Assembly: GCA_026120185.1 (NCBI GenBank)
Contig: JANUWF010001622.1
Span: 930,001 to 994,000, forward strand
Reading direction: 5' to 3'
Length of the DNA: 64,000 nt
From: Voacanga thouarsii
Taxonomy: Eukaryota > Streptophyta > Magnoliopsida > Gentianales > Apocynaceae
In this document: piece by piece, positions 1-24,999 of the stretch
Layout: each line of letters opens with the position of its first letter
Numbering within the stretch: position 1 is the stretch's first letter
Made by a program: the position numbers and the translations under genes
The notes under the pieces: model-generated
The model's database searches: none
Told to the model about the DNA's origin: nothing
The model's input: the letters and a program-made list of their open reading frames with translations, nothing else

Positions 1-1894
1 TTGACTTACATGAGCTTTCCATCAATCATAAATATCAAAAGGTTGATCTTCATTTTCTATCAAGGGTTGCATCTCATAAATTGTCATTTCGTTGTAGGTG
101 GTAGTCGATTTTTTTTTACGTTTCATAATACCCCATGAATTAAATACTAATGAAATTGAAGAGGTAGATTTTTGTGAAGGTTGAAAGTGACTACTAGATG
201 ATGAAGCTTGCCTACTTAAACTAGGAGAACTAAAACAAGAAGATTCAAACTCATACAAATTATACATGTCAGATAAAGTTTTAACTATTTTATCTTTTAT
301 ATCTTTTATCATGCATTATTTAAGTGTTTGTGATTCATTAAAATCTAATGTTTCATATAAATATTCAATAATACTATAATAATCAGTCGTCTTTACTCTA
401 GGATCCATACACAATGTCCTACAATATAAAATAGGAATATCTTCATAATATTTTTTATATTTTTCAAATATACTTCTCATAAAATAATCATATTGGGGAT
501 GATACATATATTCACCAAAAATATGTGCTGCCTTAACAAGTGTTGGAAGAATGTGATGAGTAGTGGGATAATAGGATCCCGATAAAAGTTTAGTAACTTC
601 TTTGAAAGTAAATAAAAATGTTGAAAGTGCAATACAATTTTCAAAGTGAGTTGGAGGTTGAAAATTATTATTATTACAAAATTCAATAAGTTGTTTTTGA
701 AAAGGTATAACATTTTCAAACATATCTAAAGTTGAGTTTCATCTAATTTTACAATCTAATCTAAATTTTTTAAAAGATACACATTGTTTTCGGCATAATG
801 CCTTAAAATTTTGTTGCTTAGTTGGGGAGGTTTTAATAAATAAAACAACATTTCTAATTATATTAACAATATCATCAATATATTTATATCTTTCCTTAAC
901 ACACAAATTAAATATATGACAATCACACCTAGTATGAAATAAATTATCATATAACATAGGATTCATAGTATTTTTTAAAATTGCTATGGCGGAATCATTA
1001 TTTGAAGTATTATCTAAAGAAATAAAAATAATTTTATTTAAAATCTTATATTCACGACATGTTTGAGTAATCATTCTAGCTATACTACTACCTACATGAG
1101 GATATTCAAATAATTTAAAACAAATAATTCTTTTTTGTACTAACCAATTATGATCTATCTAATGACATGTAATGCACAAATAAGATTCATTAGTAATTGC
1201 AGTCCAACCATCACAAGTAAGAGCAAATTTCCAATTACAAGAATCAAACATAGCAATTAGATACTCTTTCATTTCTTTATATATCTTTATTATATCATTT
1301 TTTTAATATTGTTCTAGGAATTCTTTTCCATGCTGGTTGACAATTATTTTGTATATATTGTTCATAATGTGGATTTTCTGCAAAATTAAAAGGTAATTTA
1401 GTTTGAACAATCATTTTAGCAAATGCACTTCTATTTTTTCTATGATCATATTAAAAATTATCAACAATTTGATCTCATGTAGTATGTATTTGTTGTTGTT
1501 TAAGTATGTTTTCTAACCAATCATTATGTAACTTTTTCATATGTCTAACTAATGTTCTCGTCTCTCCTCCCTTCTTATGTACATATACCACCCTACAAAT
1601 TTTACATATTACCCTATCATTATCATTATCTTTTTCAAAAAGATTCCAAACCATAGATGTTTTTGCTTTACTTATAACATCCATTGTTTTAACATCATCC
1701 TCACCTATATTAGATTCATCAGGATTAATTGTTGGAGTTGGTTGTGATTGTGAAACACTAACACTAGGCCTACTAGGACCTTCATCTTCATCACCTATTT
1801 CATTATTTATTAAATTCAAAGCTAGATCTATATTAAAATCAAAATGTGCAGATGATTGGGATGAAGAAAAATGATGATATTGATTTGGATCCAT
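1..1894 (-). pseudogene. hAT-family transposase (RICESLEEPER-like), decayed
   Basis: Reading leftwards from an ATG at 1894, the first open segment (1475-1894) has an acidic, Ser-rich N-terminus and then a BED-type zinc finger (C-x2-C with a later H-x4-H near residue 120). Further down the same strand, around 1150-1220, is the hAT signature reading CDGWTAITNESYLCIT. The segment 739-1074 holds the RCDCHIFNL-type motif, and 22-723 holds the following helical part. The start of the C-terminal dimerisation region (FDIYD, then a stop, then WKAHVSQ) is at the window edge. At least four open segments are separated by stops or frameshifts, so the gene is dead here. Its C-terminus lies outside the window. 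The family excises and inserts DNA through terminal inverted repeats with 8-bp target duplications. Confidence 0.85.
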
Positions 1895-2324
1895 TATTTC
1901 TTAAAAAAAAAAAAAGCAATCAAAATTCAAATAAAAGTTCAAAAAAATAAAGTATTAATAAATAATGAAATAAGAGAATTGAAAAATATAAAAAATAAAT
2001 TAATTTAAAAATTAAACAAATAACTAATACAAATAAACAATTAATAAAACCAAAATATAAGAATGTAAGATTAAGAAATACTAACTCGTTGATGATCAAG
2101 ATTCAAGAATAAAAATACTTTGTGGAGCTTTTTACTTCTTATATCCACTATTCCGCTACTCAACAATCTTTCAAAATATGAAGACTTGGAGAGTGTTTGA
2201 TGAATTTTGAATTGAATTGGGGGGTATTTTTAGAGTTTTGGGTGTTAAAATAAAGAATATAATCGTTAGGTACCAAAAAATATATATAAAAAAATATTTC
2301 AGTCGTTAGGGGGACTGAAATACA

Positions 2325-2502
2325 ATAAACAAAAGTGAGAGAGCCGTTGCAGGCGGGCTGGCCTGTGGCGAGCCAGGGGTTTTATCCCCTGGCCCGGACC
2401 GGCCCGAGACCTAGGCCCAGACAAGTGCATAGTGGGCGGTTCGACCGCCGGGCCGGACCCGATCTGGCCCGACACGCCAGCCCACTGGCCATTGCTAGCT
2501 GG
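2325..2502 (-). repeat. GC-rich subterminal region and probable 5' end of the hAT element
   Basis: This is a sharp island of GGCC/CCGG-rich sequence (GGGCC, GGCCCGG, GGCCTAGG and a palindrome around AGGGGTTTTATCCCCTGG) in otherwise AT-rich DNA, just upstream of the transposase start. Such GC-rich subterminal repeats are typical of plant hAT elements. The outer end is probably near 2490-2502, where on the minus strand CAGCTAGCAATGGCC resembles hAT termini. The other terminus is outside the window, so neither TIR nor target duplication can be confirmed. Confidence 0.5.
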
Positions 2503-2665
2503 GATGCTAGTACTAGGTTTAGCTACGAGGAATCCTGAAGAATTACTGACAGAAGCAGGAGCAACTTTTTTCATCAAAGATTTTGAAGACACAAAGTTGT
2601 GAGTAGCTTTGGAAGAACTAGATCAGAAGTCATAGCCCGAAGATGTTACAACCTTAATCAGTATT
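2503..2665 (-). other. Possible host coding-sequence fragment flanking the hAT element
   Basis: On the minus strand the sequence outside the hAT terminus stays in one frame and reads like ordinary Ser/Ala/Val-rich protein (for example KATHNFVSSKSLMKKVAPAS), with a single TGA further upstream. The frame runs straight into the GC-rich hAT end. It could be a remnant of an exon into which the element inserted, or chance. I do not recognise the protein. Confidence 0.2.
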
Positions 2666-3155
2666 CTTTCCGTTTACAAATAACTGGTCTAATTGTAAAA
2701 ATTAGACATATTAAAAAATTATGAAATTTTATAATAAAAATAATTAAAATGTTCACTATACCCTTTAGAATATTTTTATTATCTTTCTCACCTCATTAAT
2801 TTGAATTCTACCACTTCTTTAATTATATCACTCTAATAATTACATGTCTCTCTCTTCTCACATATGTTCTTTGTCTCTCTCTTCCCACTATTTATTTATT
2901 TTAGAGTCCTATTTTCACTCATATCACCTTATTAAATTACATTTTTTACTATTTTTATAGGATACCATGATTTTATTATTGGTTAAAATAACTTCAATAT
3001 GAGTAAGTTTAATATTAATTAATTGATAGAAACTTGCGCTAAGGGTAAAATTTTAAAAAAAAAATTAAATACAACTTATATTTAGAAAGTGAACAATTAT
3101 TTTTGGACAAACTAAAAAGAAAATTAAACTAATTATTTGCAGACAGAAGGGAGTA
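2662..3155. mobile_element. Stowaway-like (Tc1/mariner) MITE
   Basis: The left end is TA followed by TTCTTTCCGTTTACAAATAA. The reverse complement of the right end is TA followed by CTCCCTTCTGTCTGCAAATAA. These are matching imperfect terminal inverted repeats of the CTCCCTCCGTC type, flanked by TA dinucleotides as expected for Tc1/mariner MITEs. The interior is AT-rich with no coding potential. Confidence 0.6.
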
Positions 3156-4033
3156 ATTCTTATTCCTTTTGGGGGAAAAAAAGGATAAAAGAAAAATGGC
3201 CATTAGGGCATTTATTATGCATTCTTTCTTTGCATACTTTTAACAATGGAGATTGATCAGCTCAATCTTGTCAAGCTCGGCATTTGAAGAGCTCTATATA
3301 ATGATATTCTGATAGCATATTCCCATTTGAGATCTCTGCAGAGTTGGCCCCCTTGTACAAGTTTGGACTCTTCCCCCTTCAATATTGTTTTTTCTATTCA
3401 GTTTCTGAACAATGAATGTAATAATGGTGTTTTGCCAGGACATAGAAGAAACAATAGTATATTTCTTCAATTCCGGTTTTAAAACGAATTTCCAGCTAGT
3501 TCTGATTTTCACGTAATTTATCTAAACTTTGAGGTTTTGATATATTCCAGCACAAGCAGTCTCCTGATGATTATGTTTAAAGAAGATAATAAAAGAAAGA
3601 GATGGAAAGAAGCTAAAAAAGACGGCAAGGAGTCCTTTTTCTCCCCACTTTCTTTGATCTCCATCCCTATTTAGAATCTCCCCAATATCAAGCTGCAAAA
3701 ATATTCCTAAGCAATTTCAATTGATATAGTAAGAAACAAAGCCGTAGGACAGAAATTAGTCTCAACAAAACAGAACTTTAGGGCCGAGGAAGAAGAGATC
3801 CAAGTCAAAACAAATATGAGGTATACCAAAATGCTACGGCAATAATATACAAAACATAGCAGGATAAAAGCACGTAGAGTGGTAGACAAAACCTAGCAAA
3901 ATTCAAGTTTACTGTGAGAATAAATTGTACAACAATAATGAATTTGTGTTAATCAACTCCACAATGAGGAGCACCCTCCACTCCCAAGTTGAGTAATATT
4001 ATGATACAAGATATCTCCAACGTGCAATTGCTC
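3156..4033. other. Spacer and 3' flank of the dynamin gene
   Basis: No supported gene. The part nearest 4033 is expected to carry the 3' untranslated region of the dynamin gene. The short ORFs here (3294-3512, 3707-3889, minus) lack recognisable domains. Confidence 0.6.
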
Positions 4034-7000
4034 TCACCGAGCCCATGATACAGAATCAATCTCGTCTCTTGCTTTCTTGTACAATTCAAGCCTTTTGGCA
4101 CATTGTTGTCTCCTTTCCATCAATGCTGGATCTTCATCTAATAAATCAGCAAGTTGCTTACCCTGAGCCATTAGACAATAGACACCACTGTTAATTACAA
4201 CAGTTCATTAGGTCATAGTTTCAATTTACATGATTTAAATGATTCTTTCAAGGTAATATTCATTACTTCAGTATCAAATAACAAATCACACATGCAATTT
4301 GTTTTGAGACCTGTATACCATTCTCTTAGCTCTAACACTTGAGTATGATGAATCTGTATATTTGTGGCATAAATCAGCTAATATCTAATAAGATGAGACT
4401 TTTCATGGGCCAACATTGTTTTCCTTCAACTTTGTAGGCCACCCTCTGTAACATCAGATGCAGATATTTGATTGTAAGGGAAGTCATACCTATCCATAAT
4501 CCCAATGTTCAACAGAGCAACTAAGATACTCTTGTATACAAAGCAGCAAAACTTGACAGGACACAACAAATGCAAAATCAAAATGTTGCCCAAATTGAGT
4601 ACATCAAGACAGCATACACATAAAGTCTATGTCCCTGAAGAACAAAATGTGCAATACATAATGGAGCCTAATTAAGTAGTAATACCAACAGTTTCTCTAT
4701 TTTTCTTTTCCCCTAAATAAGTAGTAATAGCAACAAAAGCATGGCCACCACAAGATATTTTCCATCTAAAACAAGCAAACCCAGATATCAACAGTTTTCC
4801 TCAAGAATCACTCAGATGGCTTGATCTTCAGATACTTCTAAAAAGTTTGTTCAGTTTCCATTTTTCTCTCCTCTTTTTATTTTAGGTCAAATATATGTAA
4901 GATAGCCTAGAGTACACCTATTTGGTTCTGCATTCCACATTGCAAAAGGAAATTTTGCAGTAAAATCCCATTATTAGGGAGACTGAAGAAATACCTCTTT
5001 CTTCCCAATTAGAGTGTAGAAATGATTCAATAAAGATTGCTTTGCTTCTTTAACTTGACAATAAACCACTGCCTTTGGAATCGTATTCCTGAGAGTTTCA
5101 GATACCATGTTGACATATGATGATACATTTGATCCTATTCTCCTGAAATGACCTTCAGCATACCGATCCACAGTTGAGGCAGCAGCTGGATTGCCACCCG
5201 GTACATTACCCCCTTTTTCAGTTCCCCTTTCCACTTCCTGGGGAAGTTTCCTGAAGAAATCCACTGTGAGGTATGAAGACTCCATGTCCACCAATCTGAT
5301 TACTGTCTTCTTACTTTCATCTCGAAACCTTTCCAAGGACTCATTGGAAGCTGCAGCTATTGCTGTTTGCAGACTTGGAAACCGCTTCAACTCCTGTCAC
5401 ACCAAAAGGAAAAAGGTATTAAATGCTGCAAATAGAAGCAAAAAAATGCAACTCAGAAAACAAGATGGTCTGAACTTACCTGGCATTCTCCAATCGACCT
5501 CCTTACAAGTTCCTTGAGAACAAAGTGAACCTAATAGCGTTTTATTGGACAGTGCAATATACCAGTAAGTTTGAGACAAAAATTGAGAATAAATAAATAA
5601 ATCAACAAACACGAATATGATTAACTCACAGCATCTACAGAAGCTTCAGCAGGGCCTCTAAAATAGTTTAATGCCCCCTCAATAAGTCGTCGATAACCTT
5701 GCTCAGGGGCAATCAAGTGTGGCTGGTAACCATCTGCTTCTGAAACAACTTTCCTCACATTTTGTATTGAAAGATGCCGATCAAATGGGAGCTTCTTCAA
5801 AGCAGCAGGGAGCTTGTTGTCAAAAACTCCGTATATCTGATCTCCCCCTGGTCGACTGTTACAGAGAACAAGTGCAAAAACTAGTTGATTGAAGGAAAGC
5901 TAGTAGAAAAACCAAAGTTTACACATAAAATAAAATACCATCACATCACAACATTTAAAACATAGTTTCCACAAATAGTTGAAACCTCAGAATGGTAATA
6001 GATAGCAGATCATTTATTGGTGTATATATAATTGGTGACAAGTTAAAACAGCTTAATAAAACTAAGGAACCAAAGAGTCCTCAGTTTTACTGGAGTATAT
6101 ATAATTGGTGACTAGTTAAACAACAATAAACTAAGTCTTAATCCCAAAAAACTTGGTCGGCTACATAAACCAATACCAGGCTACGTGTGGTTATTCACAT
6201 GAATCCTCTCTCTCCACTTCCTTCTATCAACCGTCATACTTTCATTCAAATCTAACAAAGATTTATCTCTCCTAATCACTTCTATCCATGTCGTTTTAGG
6301 CCTGCCTCTACCTCTGTCTAACCTATCTTGCCTCCCTCCCTCAATCCTCCTAACAGGCGCATCCCTCTATCTTCTTTGTACATGTCCAAACCAACGCAAG
6401 CGGCTTTCTCTCATCTTCTCCTCAATAGATGCCACTCCCACTTTTTCCTTAATGGTCTCATTTCTGACTCTATTCTTTTTAGTATATCTACACATCCATC
6501 ATAATATATGCATCTCAACTATTTTCATTTTGTGAGTATGACACATTTTAACTGTCCAACATTACATGCCACTCTATCCTTTCTGACTTTTAATTGGTGA
6601 CTAGTTAAAACAGCTAAATAAAACTGAGGAACCAAAGAGTCATGTAAGCTTTTTCATATGCATAACCAAATTGAAAAAAAAGATTGGGGGCAAGATTTCA
6701 TACCCTCCTTCCAAATGCTCCTTAAATATCTTGTCAAAAGCACGACAAAGTTCCAAGATAGTGTACAGTTGAGCCTGCAACCACAACATCTCAGCAATAC
6801 AAAATGGTAGTTTTAGAGTAACATAACAGCTAAAAATACCAGCAACTCACCCCAGCATCAATAGCTATTGGCCTTCCAAGGTGGTCCATCTCAGATTCCA
6901 GTTCCTCGATGGTTTTATTGATCAATGAAGTGATACTTGGTATTCTGGCCCTAATTACAGACTCCAGATGCTGAAATGAAAATGATCACTGATATGATTG

Positions 7001-9929
7001 CCTTTCCAATTACTAAATGAAGAGTTGGCAATGAAAACAAGGTCCAAAGTTAGCATACCCTTGAAAGAAGTTTTGCAAGGTATTCAGAACCCATTTTACT
7101 TGCCAAATGCCCATAGTCAGGACTAGTAGCAAAATATTCACGCTCCTTTCGTCTTGCAGCAATCATATCAACATTCTTGTTGATATCAGCTTGTGATCGA
7201 TTAACAATACCCACCCAAGGATGTTGCAAACGGTAAGATCTTCCTTCAAGAACCTTTCCAAAGATGAAAAGAATCCATTTAGTAAGCAATAATACCATTA
7301 ATTACAAGATTGATTTTTGTTTTTTCCTTCCCTAGCTTTTTTTTTTCTTCCAGGTAAAGGGAAAGCATGGAAGAGAAGATGATTTGTTTGAACACGAAAC
7401 AGTGTCTTGGATTAAATGATAACAGAAGACACGAGGTATGAATTTATGGCTCATTGCCGTTCAATGGAATGTTTTTATATCCAGTAATTGGATGTGCATT
7501 TGCCCAGGTAGTATAGAAGGCCAATTTGGAATTGCTGTCATTATATTTTTGGAAGTAAATTTTATTTCAGTTTTGATAGCAAAACTCTAATTTATCCAGG
7601 CAATATAAGACAGGAAAACTGACATCCAAAGCATTGGTTCCTTTATCCATCAAATCTAGCTTTGTCAGAACTCCAAATGTCCGTTCACCTGCACAAGTTG
7701 CAAAACTACTTCATGGGAAAAAAAAAAAAAGGAAGCAACGACTGTTGTGTTTGATAAACAGCAGAAGGTTTCTAGTTTCAGTATTTGACATCAGAAGCAT
7801 ACCAGATGGATCAACCTCTCTTGCAAGTTTTATAGCATCTGATGTGGCTATATCTTGATTGGCCGGAGATATAGCCAGGATGACGCAGTTAGGCTGCATT
7901 TGAATAATATGATATGCATGAGCAGCAAAATAATTTCAATTAAACACATATACAATTTCAATATGATCTAAGAATGGACCAATACCTTCTCAACATAAGT
8001 TCGGACCATGTTTTCAATGTCTTGGACTATACTTTCTGGTTGCCCCTCTAAGAAAGAACAATAAACAGCACTGGATGAGATGGGGGGTTGGATTGTACAA
8101 AGATCCATAAATAATTAGAGTTGAAAGATTGACAATTTTATATAAAGATATATGCAAAAGACCTACCAACAGCAACTTTGGTCAAACCAGGTAAATCAAT
8201 GAGAGTTAAGTTAACCACTGCAAAGATATAAAAAAATCATTAGCTAGATGGTAAAGATAAAATTATGATTACAAATGAATTATAAGTAACTAAAGAACAG
8301 CCAACATATGAGTCATAAGAAAGCAGAAATTTTGGAATTGGAACTTATAAGATTTTTAAATTTGTAAAACGAAAAGCATACCATTTGGAGAGTAGATACT
8401 GAGGTGTATAGGTACAGGAGAAATTTGTTTCGTCTTCCCTGTAATTCTATCCGTTTCATCTGAAATTTCCTTGCGTACCAAGGCTGCCAGAAAATGTTAA
8501 GATGGTAAACATGCAAATCCAGTGATCAATGCTTACAATACTCTAGATGTTTTACGCCAGAATACTTCAAATGTCTGAAGAATCTGATTACATTCTCTGT
8601 TCTCTTTAATTATACTTCTATCTTTATTGTACGAGAATCACATTCGAGAGTATGGTTCAGGAAAGATGAGATTAAGACATTATCAGGTTGGGTAAAGGGG
8701 GGCTTTTCACATGAGATAGCCGCCTCCTAAAACTGAGAACCGCGCACAGAAATTTTCTAAAAAGACTACCTATTTTTCCATACCGTTTTGAAAGCAAAAT
8801 TACAAAACCTAAACTGAGTGCCATGTCCATATTTCAGGTTGATAAACATCTAAGTGTGAAAAGGACCATCAAGTCTCCGGCAAGATTTGCATATTTTTTT
8901 CACTCCATTTATTACCCTAAACTTTCCAATGAAAGGTATTAATCAAACTGTAGCTGCATGACAAGAATCTTAGTCACTGGAGTTAAAAAGTGTGTTAGCA
9001 TAAACCATATTGCTCCTCCTTCTATGAGACTGAGTTTCACCAAGTTAGATAAATACAAGACAAACAACACAAGAAAAGATTATTAGACAATTCACATACA
9101 AAAATCAGTAAATCTTCTCCTTGGCACATGACCAAACTCGGCATACTCTTGCTGTCCATCTTCTATCTTCTGCAGTTGTAACACCAGAGGCCTCCTTGTA
9201 ACAATTCCTACAAAAAAGAAAAAAAGAAAATTGGGGGGGGGGGTGGTGGTTTTAGCATGAATTTGAGAAAGAAAACATAATCGATTTTTTAAGAACTAAA
9301 CCCTCAGTGCATCATTGAAACAAAAATCGAAAGGATAATCGAGGGCCAAACAAACCAGATCCTCGAGGAAGGAAATCTCGTCCCACTATGCTCTCCAAAA
9401 CCGATGACTTCCCAGAACTCTGCAATCAACTGAAATTAAAAATAAGTAGTCACGGAGAAAAATATCAAAGCAACAGTTCAATAATTGAATAACATCACAA
9501 ATCTAACTCTATGCCACAGCTACACCCAATAAAAACCAGTAAACAGATCCAATTTCAGTTTTTAAGCAAAAACACCAATACAAAACATAATTTCAACAGA
9601 CAATCCCCTCCAGATCTGCTAATATCTTGCTTCAAATCAAAACTTCAATATAGAAACTCCGCTTATTCCGCCGGCCACTCTCTCTATCTATGAAGTTCCC
9701 AGGCTCTCTTTGCTTCTCTATATTAATATCTATTCTCCCATGAACTCTCTGAAAATGCAAGTAAGAAGGAAACTTAAGAAGTGACCTGTCCTCCAACGAC
9801 GGCAACAGACGGCAGTGCATCCCAAAGAGAAGAGAAAGCGTTGTCGCCGCCGCCACCGTAGTCGCCTAGGGCAGTACAAGCCCTCTGAATCCTATTCACT
9901 AGTCCAATCAAGCTCTCCATGGTGGTCAT
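4034..9929 (-). CDS. DRP1E: Dynamin-related protein 1E-like GTPase (phragmoplastin family)
   Basis: Large GTPase of the plant DRP1 family, which assembles on membranes at the cell plate, plasma membrane and organelles and drives tubulation or scission. Fifteen exons join in frame to 625 aa: 9786-9929, 9356-9419, 9100-9207, 8382-8483, 8167-8217, 7986-8047, 7803-7893, 7624-7688, 7059-7253, 6851-6970, 6704-6774, 5630-5855, 5480-5530, 4995-5393, 4034-4162. All junctions are GT-AG. Visible motifs are the P-loop GGQSSGKSS (residues 46-54), TRRP (73-76), DLPG (147-150) and TKLD (216-219), followed by the dynamin middle domain and a GTPase effector domain ending [12 protein letters not shown]. There is no PH or Pro-rich domain, as usual for DRP1. 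The start [15 protein letters not shown] and the segment [13 protein letters not shown] resemble DRP1E more than DRP1A or DRP1C (from memory of the family). Length fits (about 610-625 aa). No broken codons were seen, so the gene is probably functional. Intron 11 holds a LINE fragment. Confidence 0.96.
6121..6590 (-). mobile_element. 5'-truncated RTE-type LINE in intron 11 of the dynamin gene
   Basis: The minus strand translates, with stops, to the end of a non-LTR reverse-transcriptase protein: motifs of the type [32 protein letters not shown] and [11 protein letters not shown] are visible. After that comes a 3' tail including the GACCAAGTTTTTTGGGATTAAG motif region, as in plant RTE LINEs. 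The fragment is bounded by a perfect 19-bp direct repeat, taattggtgactagttaaa, at 6102-6120 and 6591-6609. This is the target-site duplication expected from target-primed reverse transcription. Only the last ~470 bp of the element arrived. It sits in the same orientation as the gene and does not touch splice sites. Confidence 0.85.
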
Positions 9930-10254
9930 CTGCACCTATAACTCCTCCCTTTGCCAAAATCAAAATCAACTAGGCACAGATCTTCAACAGGAATCTCAGC
10001 TCCAAACAAATCAATTCAATCAAAGAATTTCTACAACTGAAAAAACTTGAAAATTAAGCAAGTAAATGGACTATGCTATGTGTATTGAAAGAGAGGGAGA
10101 GAGGACTTGTAATAAACGCGTGATGAAAGAGCGTTGAGACTAGAGAGAAATCCAAGAAAGACTAGAGGAAATATAGCTATAGGCATGCGGTGTTTCATGT
10201 CTTTTTATTTTTTTAAATTAATAAATGAAAATGTTTTTCTAAAAAATAAATAAA

Positions 10255-10395
10255 TAAAAGAAAATATTGAGTTTGAACCGACGGGTGATAATGTGCGCCA
10301 GGTGCGCAATGTTGTTTGTGCGTGGTATAATGGGATCTGGTTCCGGACAGTTTATTGGGTGTTAGTATTTTTTTTTTTTTTTGTTATTAATAATA
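10255..10395 (+). repeat. Dispersed direct repeat, copy 1
   Basis: This segment contains gtgcgccaggtgcgcaatg, then a TATAATGGGATCTGG-like stretch, then a T-run and gttattaataatact. A diverged copy in the same order and orientation lies at 11487-11612. Function unknown. Confidence 0.6.
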
Positions 10396-11212
10396 CTAGT
10401 AGGATGTCCATGCATTGCATGTTGATTTTTTATGTATTGTTGAACAGAAAATGAAAAATAAATTTTTTTGGGGTCAAAAATAAGGAAATGAATTTTGAAG
10501 CAAATAAAATTACATATATCTAACAAACAATATAAATTTGATGATAGGAATTTTTTGATTGAATGAATACAAATCATATCTAATTCAGTAAGAGATTAAG
10601 CAAATGTAATTTTATATTTTAAGTGGGATTACATATCGAAAAATAACCAATCATTTAGTTGATTACTATATTAATTTTGTTATCATAATAATAAATTGTT
10701 AGTATGTAAAATTACATACTCGATTATGATATGTTTTATAATCGATTATGCATTTAATACTATCAAATTTAAAAATTCATATTTGTGACAAATAATTTAG
10801 CAAATGGGACAAATTTAAATATCAATTCAAGAATAGAGTCACATTTTATAAAATGAATTTAACCCAAAAAAATTTGAAAATACCTTGAGCTTCGATAAAA
10901 CAAATAAGAAATCAAATTTGAGCCTTCTTGATTCTGTTCTTACTGCTCTTCTAAAACTTCTTCTTTGAAATTTTTTCTCCTGATTTTTTTTGTGGTTGTT
11001 TGGTCAATAGCCTAAATACAGCTAGAGTAATGGACTCTTCTGCTTAAGTTCAATGTAAGATGTTTTGTTATTTACTAAAAGATCACTGGTCTAGCCTCTA
11101 TCATTGTACACAACTAGAGTCATGGACTCTAAACGTTGAACGAAACTATCAAATCAACGTAAGACAATGTAAGATACTTCGTTATCTGTTGAAATAAGTA
11201 ATAGTCATAAAA

Positions 11213-11335
11213 TTGCACAAAGTTAAAATTTTAGACTCTATAAAGGAATTACACAACATCATAATTATAGACTCTGTAAAGGAATTGCATAACACTATGG
11301 TTATGAACTCTATTAAGGAATCGTTCAATGCACAA
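11213..11335 (+). repeat. Imperfect tandem repeat, period about 36 bp
   Basis: Three diverged copies of a unit containing tagactctRtaaaggaatt begin near 11232, 11268 and 11303. The spacing is 35-36 bp. Related, more diverged pieces (agagtaatggactct, agagtcatggactct) occur just upstream at about 11020-11130. Non-coding. Confidence 0.55.
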
Positions 11336-11486
11336 AGAATTTAGAAAGACAAAATATATTCATAAAAGAATGTCACGTAACCAATTATAGAATTCCACAT
11401 AATCAATCATGGAAAGTATTAGACAGGTGTAAACATTAGAGGTTTCAACAAGTTTCAGATATAAATAAAAATATTTGAAAAATAAA

Positions 11487-11612
11487 CAAATAAATAAAGG
11501 AAAAATGTTGCCTTTGAGCCCCCGTGCACCAGGTGCGCAATGATATAATGAGATCTAGACGGTTTAGTGGGGATTAGTTTTCTTTTTAATATTTGTTATT
11601 AATAATATTTAG
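11487..11612 (+). repeat. Dispersed direct repeat, copy 2
   Basis: Diverged copy of 10255-10395: gtgcaccaggtgcgcaatg, then tataatgagatctagacgg, a T-rich stretch and gttattaataatattt, in the same order. Confidence 0.6.
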
Positions 11613-13028
11613 GTCAACATTTTTTAAAGTATTTGTATTATTACTATATAAAAAAAGAAAAAAATAAAAAAGAAAGAAGTAAATAAAAATTTATGAAAAG
11701 AGAGTGAAAAATGAATATACATACTCTATAACTATTAAACTCGATATATATTTTATTAATGAAACAATTATTATAATTTGATCAACATTCTAGTATTTAT
11801 TTATTATTATTTTGAACTATGGCAAGCCACAACGTCTCAAAACTTTGAAATTTAAAATCGAAAGCTTCGAAAAAGAGTACTGTTACTCATAGACGTTGAT
11901 GAGGGATGTGGGTCCTTTCTTTTTTGTTGGGCTGAAAAGGAAGCTTCTTTTATGAAGTGGTCAAATACGCTTTAATCATTACTGGATTTGGAAAACTTGT
12001 TTCGTTGATGGACCAACGGGCTTCCCAGGACTCGGATAAGAGTTGCAAGGGCAACTAGATTAGGATTTCTTTCTCATTTTAATAACGGACCAGAGTACCC
12101 TATACCATTCTTATACCAATAGTTAATGCAGTTTGGGTATGATTTTGTTTACATAATTTTCAAGAAGTTGTGTTTGAGGTTAATATTAGAAGATAGATTA
12201 TGTATTTAATTAATTATAATCAAACTTAGATAATACATTATACATAAAATAAGAACTACACATATGATACATGTAGCAATATATATTGATATAAAAGGTT
12301 ATAATTGGTAGTACCTGATTTTCCATTTCAGTCAGGAAAGTTTTTATTTTATTTATTTACAAAAGTAATTGACTAATTTAAGTCTGCAAATCGCTACTGC
12401 AATTGCTAATAAAGGCTCGCTAACATAGACCACGAACAATTTACTCCACCCAAATAGTCTCTCATTGTCTTTTTCAGTTTTTTGATACAAGAGTAATGCT
12501 TGCTCTATATTTAATCTCCACGGTATTTTGAGCACGGAAACACTGGAGATATAAATGAAATTCCATATAAACAAGGCAGTATAACAAGCCAAAAAAATCA
12601 AAATCCAAACAACAACAACAATAATAATAATAAAAAAAAAATCGATCCTTATTTGGGAGGGCAGAAACAGCCTTTTAGAGGTTATAAACTAGCAGATCAA
12701 AAATTGATCCTAGAGCTTATATACCTTAGGTCTGGATTAAGTCACTGGGTCTTCGGGAGCTTGCCATGCAAAAAATTCAAGTGCTAGCGTTGAATGAAAT
12801 TCAGCATTGACATTCTATACATTTGTTTGCCAGTGTCTTTATCTGAAAGTACAAAATATTTAGACAAATTTCAATTTACAAGAAAGTCAATGAAATCACA
12901 AACTTTAAAGGAGCATATTATGGCCTTTGGATATGACCAGACAAATTGTACTCGTGAAATATAGAAGATAAATAGAAGAAGATGGCACACTTGCTAAGAG
13001 GAATAAGTTTGCCAGAAGAAGGGTGTCT

Positions 13029-24999
<11,971 letters not shown>

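Larger units (their letters stand above)
9930..13028. other. Spacer between the dynamin gene and the malic enzyme gene
   Basis: About 3 kb of AT-rich DNA with no supported gene. The end next to 9930 holds the 5' leader and promoter of the dynamin gene; on the minus strand a TATA-like GCTATATTTCC lies near 10165-10180. The end next to 13028 is the 3' flank of the malic enzyme gene. Two copies of a ~120-bp segment (10255-10395, 11487-11612) and a 36-bp-period tandem repeat are listed separately. The ORFs at 10362-10577 and 12353-12601 (minus) have no recognisable features. Confidence 0.6.

Noticed and set aside
12353..12601. 82-codon minus-strand ORF downstream of the malic enzyme
   Set aside because: No recognisable features; AT-rich flank.
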